A DNA stretch of 61,470 nucleotides from the NCBI RefSeq assembly GCF_000377785.1, contig NZ_KB898734.1:1-61470 (forward strand), given 5' to 3'. The notes beneath the pieces were generated by a model that saw nothing but the letters and a program-made list of their open reading frames with translations, made no database searches and was not told the DNA's origin. Numbering within the stretch: the first letter of the stretch is position 1; each line of letters begins with the position of its first letter. The translations under genes and the position numbers were made by a program. Below are positions 26,165 to 33,059 of this stretch, piece by piece. The DNA is from Thioalkalivibrio sp. ALJ24 (GTDB taxonomy: Bacteria > Pseudomonadota > Gammaproteobacteria > Ectothiorhodospirales > Ectothiorhodospiraceae).

Positions 26165-27079
26165 ATGGATTCAGCCAGCGAACACTCGAGCACCGACCTG
26201 CCGGACGTGGCGACCGGGACGTCGCGTCGCGCCTCGACCCTGGACTGGGTGGGCATGGAGCGCATTGCACTGCCACTGCAGGTGGCAGGACAGCCGGTCG
26301 CCGCGCGCGCCGATGCCGGGGTCAGTCTCGACGACCCGGAGGTCCGCGGCATCCACATGTCGCGGCTGTATCTGGCTCTGCGCATGCTGATCCACCGCGA
26401 ACTGGACTGCGCGCGGCTGGGCCACGTGCTGGATGCGTTCCTCGAGTCGCACGAGGGGCTTTCGGGGCGCGCCGCGCTCTCGCTGGAGGGCGAGGCGTTA
26501 CTGGAGCGCCCGGCGATGGTCAGCCCCCTGGCGGGCTGGAAGGCGTATCCGTTCCGGGTGGATGCGGAGAAGGACCGCAATGGCATGCAGATCCGGTTCG
26601 CGGTCGAGATCGGGTATTCGTCGACCTGCCCGTGTTCCGCCGCACTGGCCCGCCAGGCGATTCAGGAGCGCTACGACCGCGATTTCGGCGCGAAATCGCC
26701 CGTCCCGGATCAACTGCGCGCATGGCTGGGCAGCGAGGCCGGCATCATGGCGACACCCCACAGCCAGCGCAGCCGGGCGTGGGTGGAGGTGGGCGTGCGG
26801 CCGGATGCCGAGACCTTTCCGTTCCGCTTCGTGGTCGATCGGGTCGAGCAGGCGCTGGGTACCGCGCTGCAGACGGCCGTCAAACGGGCGGACGAGCAGG
26901 CGTTCGCTGTGGCCAACGGTGCGAACCCGATGTTCTGCGAGGATGCCGCGCGGCGACTCGACGAGGCCCTGGAGGCCCCGTTCGGGGCGCGCGGTTACCG
27001 CATCCATGTGCGCCACGAGGAGAGCCTGCATGCGCACGATGCGGTGGCGCGGGTCGAGCGGCCGCCGCGCGGGGCCTGA
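26165..27079 (+). CDS. folE2: GTP cyclohydrolase FolE2 (type IB)
   Basis: 304 residues from the ATG at 26165, which is preceded by GGGAG (5-base spacing). The active-site signature STCPCS is at 153-158, with the characteristic N-terminal DWVGMERIALPL, IHMSRLYLAL and the C-terminal NGANPMFCEDAARRL. FolE2 makes 7,8-dihydroneopterin triphosphate for folate (and queuosine) synthesis and, unlike the Zn-dependent FolE, works with other metals. It is therefore a standard Zur-regulon back-up. Divergent from dksA2 across a Zur box, which strongly supports this role. An open frame upstream of 26165 runs back over the dksA2 start and is not coding. Confidence 0.93.
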   Translation: MDSASEHSSTDLPDVATGTSRRASTLDWVGMERIALPLQVAGQPVAARADAGVSLDDPEVRGIHMSRLYLALRMLIHRELDCARLGHVLDAFLESHEGLSGRAALSLEGEALLERPAMVSPLAGWKAYPFRVDAEKDRNGMQIRFAVEIGYSSTCPCSAALARQAIQERYDRDFGAKSPVPDQLRAWLGSEAGIMATPHSQRSRAWVEVGVRPDAETFPFRFVVDRVEQALGTALQTAVKRADEQAFAVANGANPMFCEDAARRLDEALEAPFGARGYRIHVRHEESLHAHDAVARVERPPRGA

Positions 27080-27094
27080 GGCCGTGCAGCAGGG

Positions 27095-27955
27095 CTATGC
27101 CCGTTCTCCGGCCTGCTCCCCGGCCTGACCGTGGAAACGCTGCAGCGGGTCCTCGAAGCTGCGGTGACGGTCGGCCATGGGCTCCGCCGAGATCAGATAG
27201 TCGGCACCGTACTTGAGGCCTTCCTTCTGCCGGGCCATCGGCAGGGCGCGGGCGCGCAGCTGCTCGATGTAGCCACGCATGGACTCGGCGGTCTCCGGAT
27301 CGGTGAAATGATCCAGTTGTCGCAGCGCGAGGTCGAGCTGCCCGTTCACGAAGCGTTCGCGGTAGCGGATCGGGAAGTAGCGCGTCTCCATCACCCGGAA
27401 GCCCGCCTGGCCCAGCTGGCGGAGCACCCAGGGCGAGGGATACTCGCGGTATGGCATGCTGCCGCTGAGCAGCAGGCAGGCATCGCGGACGCGGCCGATC
27501 TCGCGCACCAGGCGTCCGGCCTCGGTGTCGGGTTCGCTGGGCACGTAGGGTTCCACGCCGATGATGTATAGCCGCTGGCCGACATGCGGACGGATGCGGT
27601 GCAGGGCCTGCTCCTGCCAGTAGGGAGAGAAACCCTCGATGGCACCGATGAAGTAGTCCAGCAGGACGGTGTCGAAACGTTCGCCGTACAGCAGGTGTTC
27701 GGAGTGCCAGTTGCCCACCAGCACGCGGTCCTGTGGCCGGCGCCGGTCGCCCGCCGCCTCCTGCACCGTGCGCGCCATGTTCTGCGAGGCGGTGATGGCG
27801 GTCCAGCGTTCGGTGTCGAGCGCGGTGATCCACTCGATGGACTTGCGGCCGGTCCCGGCATCGAGAAAGCTGCCCCAGGGCAGCGATCCCTGCATCTGCT
27901 CGATGGCCTGAAAGATCGGCGAGCTCGTGCCCGAGCCCTGCGGCTTTTCACTCAT
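27095..27955 (-). CDS. Predicted SAM-dependent methyltransferase at the end of the zinc-transport operon
   Basis: 286 residues. The glycine-rich SAM motif reads FLDAGTGRKS (about residues 30-40), followed by VLVGNW, then FDTVLLDYFIGAIEGF as post-I/motif IV. The rest is rich in Tyr, Arg and Leu and keeps no motif for a particular substrate that I can recognise. AAGGA is 6 bases before the ATG. It starts 31 bp downstream of the znuB-like permease and ends 15 bp from convergent folE2, so it is expected to be Zur-controlled with the transporter. Its target is unknown. Confidence 0.72.
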   Translation of the reverse strand: MSEKPQGSGTSSPIFQAIEQMQGSLPWGSFLDAGTGRKSIEWITALDTERWTAITASQNMARTVQEAAGDRRRPQDRVLVGNWHSEHLLYGERFDTVLLDYFIGAIEGFSPYWQEQALHRIRPHVGQRLYIIGVEPYVPSEPDTEAGRLVREIGRVRDACLLLSGSMPYREYPSPWVLRQLGQAGFRVMETRYFPIRYRERFVNGQLDLALRQLDHFTDPETAESMRGYIEQLRARALPMARQKEGLKYGADYLISAEPMADRHRSFEDPLQRFHGQAGEQAGERA

Positions 27956-27986
27956 GGTGTTTCCTTTGTTGCAGAGGTCCGGAGAA

Positions 27987-28763
27987 TCAGGCAGCGCGCC
28001 GCAGGGCCGCGCCCGCCCGCGCCAGCAGCGCGAGCAGCAGTAGCACGACCACCAGTACCGGGGCGAAGGGCTGGTCCAGCGGCAGGCTGATGGTCCAGGC
28101 GACGAGGAAGCCTGCGATCGCCAGGCCCTGGCTCCACAGCAGCGCACCCGTCAGGCCGCGGGCCAGAAACGCCGCCCCCCAGGCCGGCAGCAGCAGGGTG
28201 GCCAGCGCCGCGGGCATGCCCAGCACCATGCTCCCGAGGACGATCACGGCAACCAGCCATGCGGTCTCCAGCCAGCGCGCGATCGCCGGCGGTGCCGGCG
28301 CGGCGGACACGTCCGGGGCCAGCTGGGCGTGCAGCCAGACCCGGCGCAGCCAGGGCCACAAGACCGCGCTGGCCACCGCGGCGACCAACACCGCGATCAG
28401 CTCGTTCGGGCCGGCGAAATACAGCTGCCCCTCCGCCCACGCGGCGGCGGCAAGGCTCGCCTGCGAGAAGTTGGCCGCCAGCAGGGTGACCGCGGCCAGT
28501 CCGCCCAGGAACAGCGCCAGCGGCAGGCGTTCGGCATCGCGGACACGCTGCAGCAGGGCCATCACCCCGGCCCCCAGGGCCAGCGCGACCGGCAGCACCG
28601 GCCAGTGCAGGACCGAGGCCAGCACGCCACCGGCGGCGGCCCACTGGCCCAGCGCCAGCGCCTGCCAGACCGAGCCGCGCAGGAACAGGCCACTGCCGGC
28701 CAGCGCCAGCACCAGCGTGATCAGGAATCCGGCCACGAAAGGCGTCAGCAGCAGATCAGTCAT
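27987..28763 (-). CDS. znuB: Zinc/metal ABC transporter permease (ZnuB-like, ABC-3 family)
   Basis: 258 residues with about eight hydrophobic helices, beginning LLLTPFVAGFLITLVLALAG, in the pattern of ABC-3 metal permeases. The region GQLYFAGPNELIAVLVAAV corresponds to the family's central cytoplasmic loop. It overlaps the ATPase gene by 8 bp and so is translationally coupled. Family membership and operon place it as the inner-membrane channel of the zinc importer. Divergence from E. coli ZnuB is considerable. Confidence 0.85.
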   Translation of the reverse strand: MTDLLLTPFVAGFLITLVLALAGSGLFLRGSVWQALALGQWAAAGGVLASVLHWPVLPVALALGAGVMALLQRVRDAERLPLALFLGGLAAVTLLAANFSQASLAAAAWAEGQLYFAGPNELIAVLVAAVASAVLWPWLRRVWLHAQLAPDVSAAPAPPAIARWLETAWLVAVIVLGSMVLGMPAALATLLLPAWGAAFLARGLTGALLWSQGLAIAGFLVAWTISLPLDQPFAPVLVVVLLLLALLARAGAALRRAA

Positions 28764-29364
28764 GGGCGTCGAGGTAGTCCTGCAGGGGGTGGCGCTCCAC
28801 GCCGAGGGTGCCCAGCAGTTCGTCGTCGTGGCTGGTCATCACCAGAGTGGTACTCGCGGGCAGGGCGGTGATGAGTTCTATCGCATCGGCGCGGACCTCG
28901 GCGTCCAGGTGGTTGGCGGGCTCGTCCAGCAGCACCAGGTGGGGGCGGCCGGTGTCGGCGCCGGTCTCCGCTGGCGCCAGTACGGAGGCCAGGCGCAGGA
29001 GCTGCCACTGGCCGCCGCTGAGGTGGTCCAGACGCCGGCGCAGCAGTGCCCGGATGCGAGGGTGTTCGGGCACGCGCGTACCCATGGCCCGGAACCAGTC
29101 GTGTCCGGACAGGGGCCATGGGTGCGGGCGCGGATGATCCTGAGCCAGCAGGCTGATGCGGGTGCCGGGGGCGGTGGTGAGCCGCCCCCCGTGCACCCGC
29201 GCCTGCCCCGTCAGGCATTTGAGCAGCAGCGACTTCCCGGACCCGTTGGGCCCGGTGATCGCCCAGCGTGCCCCGCCCGGGACCGCCAGACTGAGCGGCC
29301 CGAGGACGGGGCGGTCGAATCCCGGGCGCGCGGCCCGGGCCTCGATGACGGGGGAGTCGGACAT
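28756..29364 (-). CDS. znuC: Zinc/metal ABC transporter ATP-binding protein (ZnuC-like)
   Basis: 202 residues, shorter than the roughly 250 of E. coli ZnuC, but with a complete nucleotide-binding domain: Walker A GPNGSGKS, signature LSGGQWQLLRL, Walker B HLVLLDEPANHLD and switch His in VMTSHDDE. It lacks the C-terminal extension of ZnuC. It begins 9 bp after the binding-protein gene and overlaps the permease, so the three genes form one importer. Assignment to zinc rests on context and the Zur boxes upstream of the operon. Confidence 0.85.
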   Translation of the reverse strand: MSDSPVIEARAARPGFDRPVLGPLSLAVPGGARWAITGPNGSGKSLLLKCLTGQARVHGGRLTTAPGTRISLLAQDHPRPHPWPLSGHDWFRAMGTRVPEHPRIRALLRRRLDHLSGGQWQLLRLASVLAPAETGADTGRPHLVLLDEPANHLDAEVRADAIELITALPASTTLVMTSHDDELLGTLGVERHPLQDYLDAHD

Positions 29365-29373
29365 CCGCGCAGC

Positions 29374-30297
29374 CTAGCGCGTGCGGAAGGTGGATGCCCA
29401 GGTTTCCATCAGCTCGAGGTAGCCATCCAGCCCGGCATCCTGCGGCGGATCCAGCGGGACCGCGTGGCTGTCCCAGCCGAGCTCGCGTTCGAGGAACTCG
29501 GCCCCGCGCGGCGGCTGGAACTCGGCGTACAGCACGTGGCCGTCCATGCCTTCCAGTTCGCCAACCAGGCTTTGCAGGTGACGCCCGGTGGGCGGAATGC
29601 CCGGGGCCGGTTCGAGGTAGCCGACGACATTGGCGGGCAGCCACTCCTCGAGATAGTCGAGATCCTCGTGATAGACCACGATGTTCTGGTCGGGTGCCAG
29701 TTCACTGGCGAGATGCTCGGCATGCTCGCGCAGCCGTTGTGCCGTCTCTTCCGCGCGTTCGCGGTAGACGTCCGCATTGGCCGAATCGAGCTCCGCGAGC
29801 CGTTCGCCCAGGGCCAGGCCGACCTCCGCCATGCGCAGGGGGTCGGTGTTGAAGTGCGGATTGCCCTCTTCATGGACGTGGCCCATGTTGGGCCCGTCCT
29901 GGGTGATGGAACGACGCAGCTCGACCTTGCCGGCGGCATAGAAATGCCCGCGCTGGCCCTCGTTGATGGCCGGGTTGGACGCGCCACGGGTGGCGGCCGG
30001 CAGCCAGCCTTCCTCCAGACCGGCGCCCAGTTCCAGCAGCAGGTCGGCGTTGCGCATCGCGGCCATGAAGCTGGGCCGTGCATCCAGATAATGGGCGTCG
30101 CGATCGGGGGGAGCGAGCACGCGTACGCTCGTCTGCTCGCCGCCGATCTCGCGCGCCAGCGCGCCGAGGCTGGAGGTGGTCGCGACGACGTTCAGTTCAC
30201 TGGCGGCGGCCTGCCCCGGCAGCGTAAGGGCGGCGAGCAGTGCCAGCCCCGAGAGGCCGGCGGTTGCGAAGGTTTTCGGGATCGGTTGTTTCAACAT
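29374..30297 (-). CDS. znuA: Periplasmic zinc-binding protein of the ABC importer (ZnuA-like)
   Basis: 307 residues with a signal peptide (GLSGLALLAALTLPGQAAAS). Cluster A-I metal-binding residues are in DAHYLDARPSF, GNPHFNTDP, VVYHEDLDY and the C-terminal LYAEFQ. There is only a short His-containing loop (GHVHEEGNPH) rather than the long His-rich loop of E. coli ZnuA, so Mn2+ or Fe2+ binding cannot be excluded from the protein alone. It is 24 bp downstream of the His-rich outer-membrane protein and heads the znuA-C-B set. Confidence 0.87.
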   Translation of the reverse strand: MLKQPIPKTFATAGLSGLALLAALTLPGQAAASELNVVATTSSLGALAREIGGEQTSVRVLAPPDRDAHYLDARPSFMAAMRNADLLLELGAGLEEGWLPAATRGASNPAINEGQRGHFYAAGKVELRRSITQDGPNMGHVHEEGNPHFNTDPLRMAEVGLALGERLAELDSANADVYRERAEETAQRLREHAEHLASELAPDQNIVVYHEDLDYLEEWLPANVVGYLEPAPGIPPTGRHLQSLVGELEGMDGHVLYAEFQPPRGAEFLERELGWDSHAVPLDPPQDAGLDGYLELMETWASTFRTR

Positions 30298-30321
30298 GCT
30301 GGGCTCCTTGAAGCGGCCGGA

Positions 30322-31644
30322 TCAGAAGCGGTGGGCGCCGTGGGCGCCAAGGGCGACGTTGACCTGGAACAGGAATTCCAGTCCCCGATCACGGTCCCCG
30401 TGGTCGTCGACAAAGTCGTTCTGCGTCAGCTGGGCGCGCAGGAATACCGGCTCCACCGGACGGAAGGTGACCTGGGCCGAATGGCGGTACGAGGTATCGA
30501 AGGACGGGATGGTGGTATCTTGGCCGTCACGCTCGATGCGGCCGTCATTGGTCAGGCCCAGTGCCTCGGTCCGCAGGCCGGCCTCCCAGCGGGGCGCGAA
30601 GCCGTAGACGCCCTGTACGTATAGGCCGTCCTGCTTGGACTTGCCGCTACCCTCGATGCCATGGCGTTCATGGTCGGTATCAAACTGTCGGCGCTGGTAA
30701 TCGAGGTCGACCTCGCGGTAGAAGTACTCGCCCTGTACGCGCCAGTCGCCATGGCCGTAGGCGCGTCCGGAACTGTACTTGTACACCGCGTCCAGGCCGG
30801 CGAACCACGCATCACCATCCCACTCCTCGAGGCCGGAACCATGTTCGGTTTCCTCTTGCCAGGTGTTGGCATAGCCACCGGAGACACCGAACTGGGCCGC
30901 ATGATCCGGACCCAGTTCCGGGCCGAACTTGGCGAACGCGGTGATCAGGCGGGGCCCGGACACATCGGAGAATGAAGAGTGGATTTCGTTGGGCGGATCG
31001 TCATCGTCGGAGTGAGAGCCGCCACCCCCCTCGTACGGGATAAAGCTGTTGTCACCCTGCAGGAGCTCGATACCCAGCTGGGTGTAGGTCGCGGTCGGCG
31101 CGACCCAGGTGGCCTGTACGCCGGTCTCCTGGATGCCATGGTTGCCGAACAGGTATTCGTTCACCAGCGGACGGTCGACGAAGTCCCAGTCGTGGACGTG
31201 GCGGCTGTTGATGTAGCCGATCTCCGACAGGAACTTGCCCGCTTTCAGCTGGAGGCCGGCCGGCAGGGCGCGGGTGGTCAGATAGGCCTCTTCGATCTCG
31301 ATGTCGTCCTCGTCGAAGCCAACCATCAGGGTACCGTCCAGCAGGCCGCCCAGGCTGGCTTCGAACACCAGTTCGTTGTGGCCGAGATTGAAGCCGTCGT
31401 CGAAGGAATGGTCGTGGTCGTGATCATGCCCGTGGCCATGGTCGTGTCCGTCGTCGAACCCGGCGGGTTCGTGGATCCCTTCGCTCATCTCATTGTAGTA
31501 GATCCCTTCCAGGATCAGCGAGATATCCATTCCCCAGTCCGATCCCGAATCGTCCGGGGCCTGGGCGACGGCCAGGGCCGGCGTGGCGCAGGCCAGCACG
31601 GTCAGGCCCGTCAGGGCATTGCGGTGGTGTCGTGGGTGCAGCAT
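30322..31644 (-). CDS. His-rich outer-membrane beta-barrel protein, likely zinc-responsive
   Basis: 440 residues. A signal peptide (LTGLTVLACATPALAVAQA) is followed at about 68-85 by a loop of alternating His and Asp (FDDGHDHGHGHDHDHDHSF). The remainder is rich in alternating hydrophobic/aromatic strands (LQLKAGKFLSEIGYINSRHVHD) and ends in a C-terminal F (GAHGAHRF), the usual outer-membrane barrel terminus. It has no TonB box or plug domain that I can see. It is the first gene of the Zur-box-controlled operon ahead of znuACB, so it may bind or admit zinc at the outer membrane. GGAG lies 7 bases before the ATG. Confidence 0.8.
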   Translation of the reverse strand: MLHPRHHRNALTGLTVLACATPALAVAQAPDDSGSDWGMDISLILEGIYYNEMSEGIHEPAGFDDGHDHGHGHDHDHDHSFDDGFNLGHNELVFEASLGGLLDGTLMVGFDEDDIEIEEAYLTTRALPAGLQLKAGKFLSEIGYINSRHVHDWDFVDRPLVNEYLFGNHGIQETGVQATWVAPTATYTQLGIELLQGDNSFIPYEGGGGSHSDDDDPPNEIHSSFSDVSGPRLITAFAKFGPELGPDHAAQFGVSGGYANTWQEETEHGSGLEEWDGDAWFAGLDAVYKYSSGRAYGHGDWRVQGEYFYREVDLDYQRRQFDTDHERHGIEGSGKSKQDGLYVQGVYGFAPRWEAGLRTEALGLTNDGRIERDGQDTTIPSFDTSYRHSAQVTFRPVEPVFLRAQLTQNDFVDDHGDRDRGLEFLFQVNVALGAHGAHRF

Positions 31645-31695
31645 GAGTCTTCTCCCCTGGATGAGTCTGGCGTGTCCTCACGCACGGCCATACCG

Positions 31696-31712
31696 ACGTT
31701 ATGGAATAACGT
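31696..31712. promoter_or_regulatory. Zur-box-like palindrome, proximal, upstream of the zinc operon
   Basis: ACGTTAT-GGA-ATAACGT is a perfect palindrome matching the Zur core at 10 of 12 positions. It lies about 52 bp before the barrel gene, downstream of the predicted start of transcription. Confidence 0.7.
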
Positions 31713-31725
31713 GAGCGGACAAGAA

Positions 31726-31740
31726 CGATATAATGTAACG
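31726..31740. promoter_or_regulatory. Zur-box-like palindrome, distal, on the promoter
   Basis: CGATATAATGTAACG matches GTTATA-N-TATAAC at 10 of 12 positions. It overlaps a leftward -10-like TATATC (31732-31727) that lies 16 bp after TTGTGT (31754-31749). Its centre is 29 bp from that of the proximal box. Confidence 0.6.
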
Positions 31741-31796
31741 GTATGCGGACACAAGGGACCCCGGGCCGGCACGGGAGAATGCACGCGGGCGACAAG

Positions 31797-31823
31797 AAAA
31801 AGCCGCCCGGGACAACGGGCGGC
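31797..31823 (-). terminator. Rho-independent terminator (leftward)
   Basis: On the leftward strand GCCGCCCG-TTGTCC-CGGGCGGC forms an 8-bp perfect GC stem with a 6-nt loop, followed directly by TTTTTCTT. It would end the candidate sRNA and also read-through from zur and the DNA glycosylase, insulating the zinc operon. Confidence 0.9.
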
Positions 31824-31909
31824 GAAACGCAGCGGAGGTGGAGGGACGGGGAAGCGAACAGGTCCCGTCCCGGCGACACGCCAGTGTCCGACAACAATCG
31901 CGTATCTGA
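31797..31909 (-). ncRNA. Candidate small regulatory RNA (iron-responsive, PrrF/RyhB-like in layout)
   Basis: No open reading frame of note covers this stretch. A consensus promoter (31943-31916) would start a leftward transcript near 31909, and a Rho-independent terminator ends it at about 31797, giving roughly 113 nt. Three stem-loops are visible: GACAC/GTGTC (31875-31888), GGGACGGG/CCCGTCCC (31843-31871) and the terminator (31802-31823). The single-stranded segment between the second and third (31824-31842) reads leftward as a CU-rich sequence containing CCTCCGC, complementary to Shine-Dalgarno sequences. The start overlaps a Fur-box-like palindrome. Size, terminator and Fur control resemble PrrF and RyhB. 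There is no primary-sequence claim of homology. Confidence 0.6.
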
Positions 31910-31927
31910 ATGCGAATTATACGCATC
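31909..31927. promoter_or_regulatory. Fur-box-like palindrome over the sRNA promoter
   Basis: AATGCGAATTATACGCATC agrees with the commonly used Fur-box sequence AATGAGAATTATTCTCATT at 15 of 19 positions. It covers the -10 element and predicted start. Wider arms ATCTGAA (31904-31910) and TTCAGAT (31932-31938) form an outer perfect inverted repeat. Confidence 0.55.
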
Positions 31928-31943
31928 TGCGTTCAGATGTCAA
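31916..31943 (-). promoter_or_regulatory. Consensus sigma70 promoter (leftward)
   Basis: TTGACA (31943-31938), a 16-bp spacer and TATAAT (31921-31916) match the sigma70 consensus at all 12 positions, which is rare in such GC-rich DNA. No coding sequence lies between it and the terminator at 31797-31823. Confidence 0.8.
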
Positions 31944-31968
31944 CGAGTCAACGGGGGTGGGAGGTGTG

Positions 31969-32493
31969 TCAGGGCGCCGGGGCGCCCAGTCCGGCCAGGC
32001 GGAAGGCTTCTGCCCAGCGTTCGAGCTTGGCCTCGAGATCGAGGCGGGCATTGGCCGGGCTGGTGGAGGGCAGGCGCACCGCGGTCACGCCCAGCGCCCG
32101 GGTCTCGCGGATGCGGCGGGCACTTTCCGCGCCGTTGTGCACGATCAGGCGCAAGTCGGGGGCTTCGCGCGTCAGCCGGCCGAGGTCGTTGGGCTGCGGG
32201 TTGCGGATGGCGCTGTCGAGACTGCCTTCGCGTGCGCAGGCGCCGTAGATGTCCCACAGCCCGACCCCGCAGTCGAGCAGGCGGGCGTAGCGCTCGGGCC
32301 AGGGCAGCTCCGGGAACGGCGGGCCGAGGATGCGCGCCATGATCGGCCAGAACTGGTTGCGCGGATGGGCGTAATAGGCGGCCGCCTCCAGCGAGGCGAC
32401 CCCGGGGAAGCTGCCCAGCACCACGGCCCGGGTATCCGCGCGCAGCACGGGCTCGAACGCCCGCAACACCGGACTGGAAAGCGGCACGGTCAT
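31969..32493 (-). CDS. Uracil/hypoxanthine-DNA glycosylase superfamily protein
   Basis: 174 residues with the UDG-superfamily fold of the Mug/HDG branch. Motif 1 region reads VLGSFPGVASLEAAAYYAHPRNQFWP, shown here only as the segments LGSFPGVASL and YYAHPRNQFW, and the late motif is LPSTSPANA. These resemble family 6 hypoxanthine-DNA glycosylases that remove deaminated adenine, but exact specificity is uncertain. It lies 25 bp downstream of zur on the same strand and is probably co-transcribed with it. I know no reason why a DNA repair enzyme should share a transcript with zur. Confidence 0.82.
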   Translation of the reverse strand: MTVPLSSPVLRAFEPVLRADTRAVVLGSFPGVASLEAAAYYAHPRNQFWPIMARILGPPFPELPWPERYARLLDCGVGLWDIYGACAREGSLDSAIRNPQPNDLGRLTREAPDLRLIVHNGAESARRIRETRALGVTAVRLPSTSPANARLDLEAKLERWAEAFRLAGLGAPAP

Positions 32494-32518
32494 CCCCGGA
32501 GCATTCCGGCGAGCCGGA

Positions 32519-32995
32519 TCAGGTCGGCTGGCAGTCGCGGCACAGGCCGTGGAGTTCCACGGTTCGGGTCTCGATGGCGAAGCCCGTCTCGGCCGCGGCG
32601 GCGTCCAGGGCGTGGCTGGCGGTGTCCGGGGTGTGGAACTCGATGATCCGGCCGCAGCCGTCGCAGATCATCAGTGCGGATTCGTGGCGTTCCCCGGGGT
32701 GGCTGCAGGCGACGAAGCCGTTGAGGCTCTCGATGCGGTGGATCAGCCCCTGTTCCAGCAGGAAGGCGAGCGTGCGGTAGACCGTCGGCGGCTTGATGCT
32801 GCGGTCCTCGGATGACAGGGCGTGGATCAGGTCGTAGGCCTTGATCACGCCGTCGGTGCGCAGGATCTGTTCCAGGATGCGCCGACGCTGCTCGGTCAGG
32901 CGCGCGCCACGGCGGGTGCAGACGCGTTCGGCGTCGTCCAGGGCCTGCCGGATCGCGGTGTCGTCGGGGACGGGTGCCTGAGAAGCCGTACTCAT
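32519..32995 (-). CDS. zur: Zinc uptake regulator Zur (Fur family)
   Basis: 158 residues. The winged helix (RLTEQRRRILEQIL, PPTVYRTLAFLLEQGLIHRI) is followed by the Zur-typical ESLNGFVACSHPGERHES stretch. The structural zinc site is C-x2-C in ICDGCGR plus a terminal CRDC. Zur binds boxes such as those at 26091-26105 and 31696-31740 when zinc-loaded and represses zinc-acquisition and zinc-sparing genes. I see no Zur box before its own start (32996-33059). Distinguishing Zur from Fur rests on the ESLNGFVAC motif and the surrounding zinc genes. Confidence 0.9.
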   Translation of the reverse strand: MSTASQAPVPDDTAIRQALDDAERVCTRRGARLTEQRRRILEQILRTDGVIKAYDLIHALSSEDRSIKPPTVYRTLAFLLEQGLIHRIESLNGFVACSHPGERHESALMICDGCGRIIEFHTPDTASHALDAAAAETGFAIETRTVELHGLCRDCQPT

Positions 32996-33059
32996 GGGGC
33001 CAGCTTAAGCAAACCGGGCGTGGCGTGCACGCGGCCGCGTCGGATCGGGGGGTTGGAGC

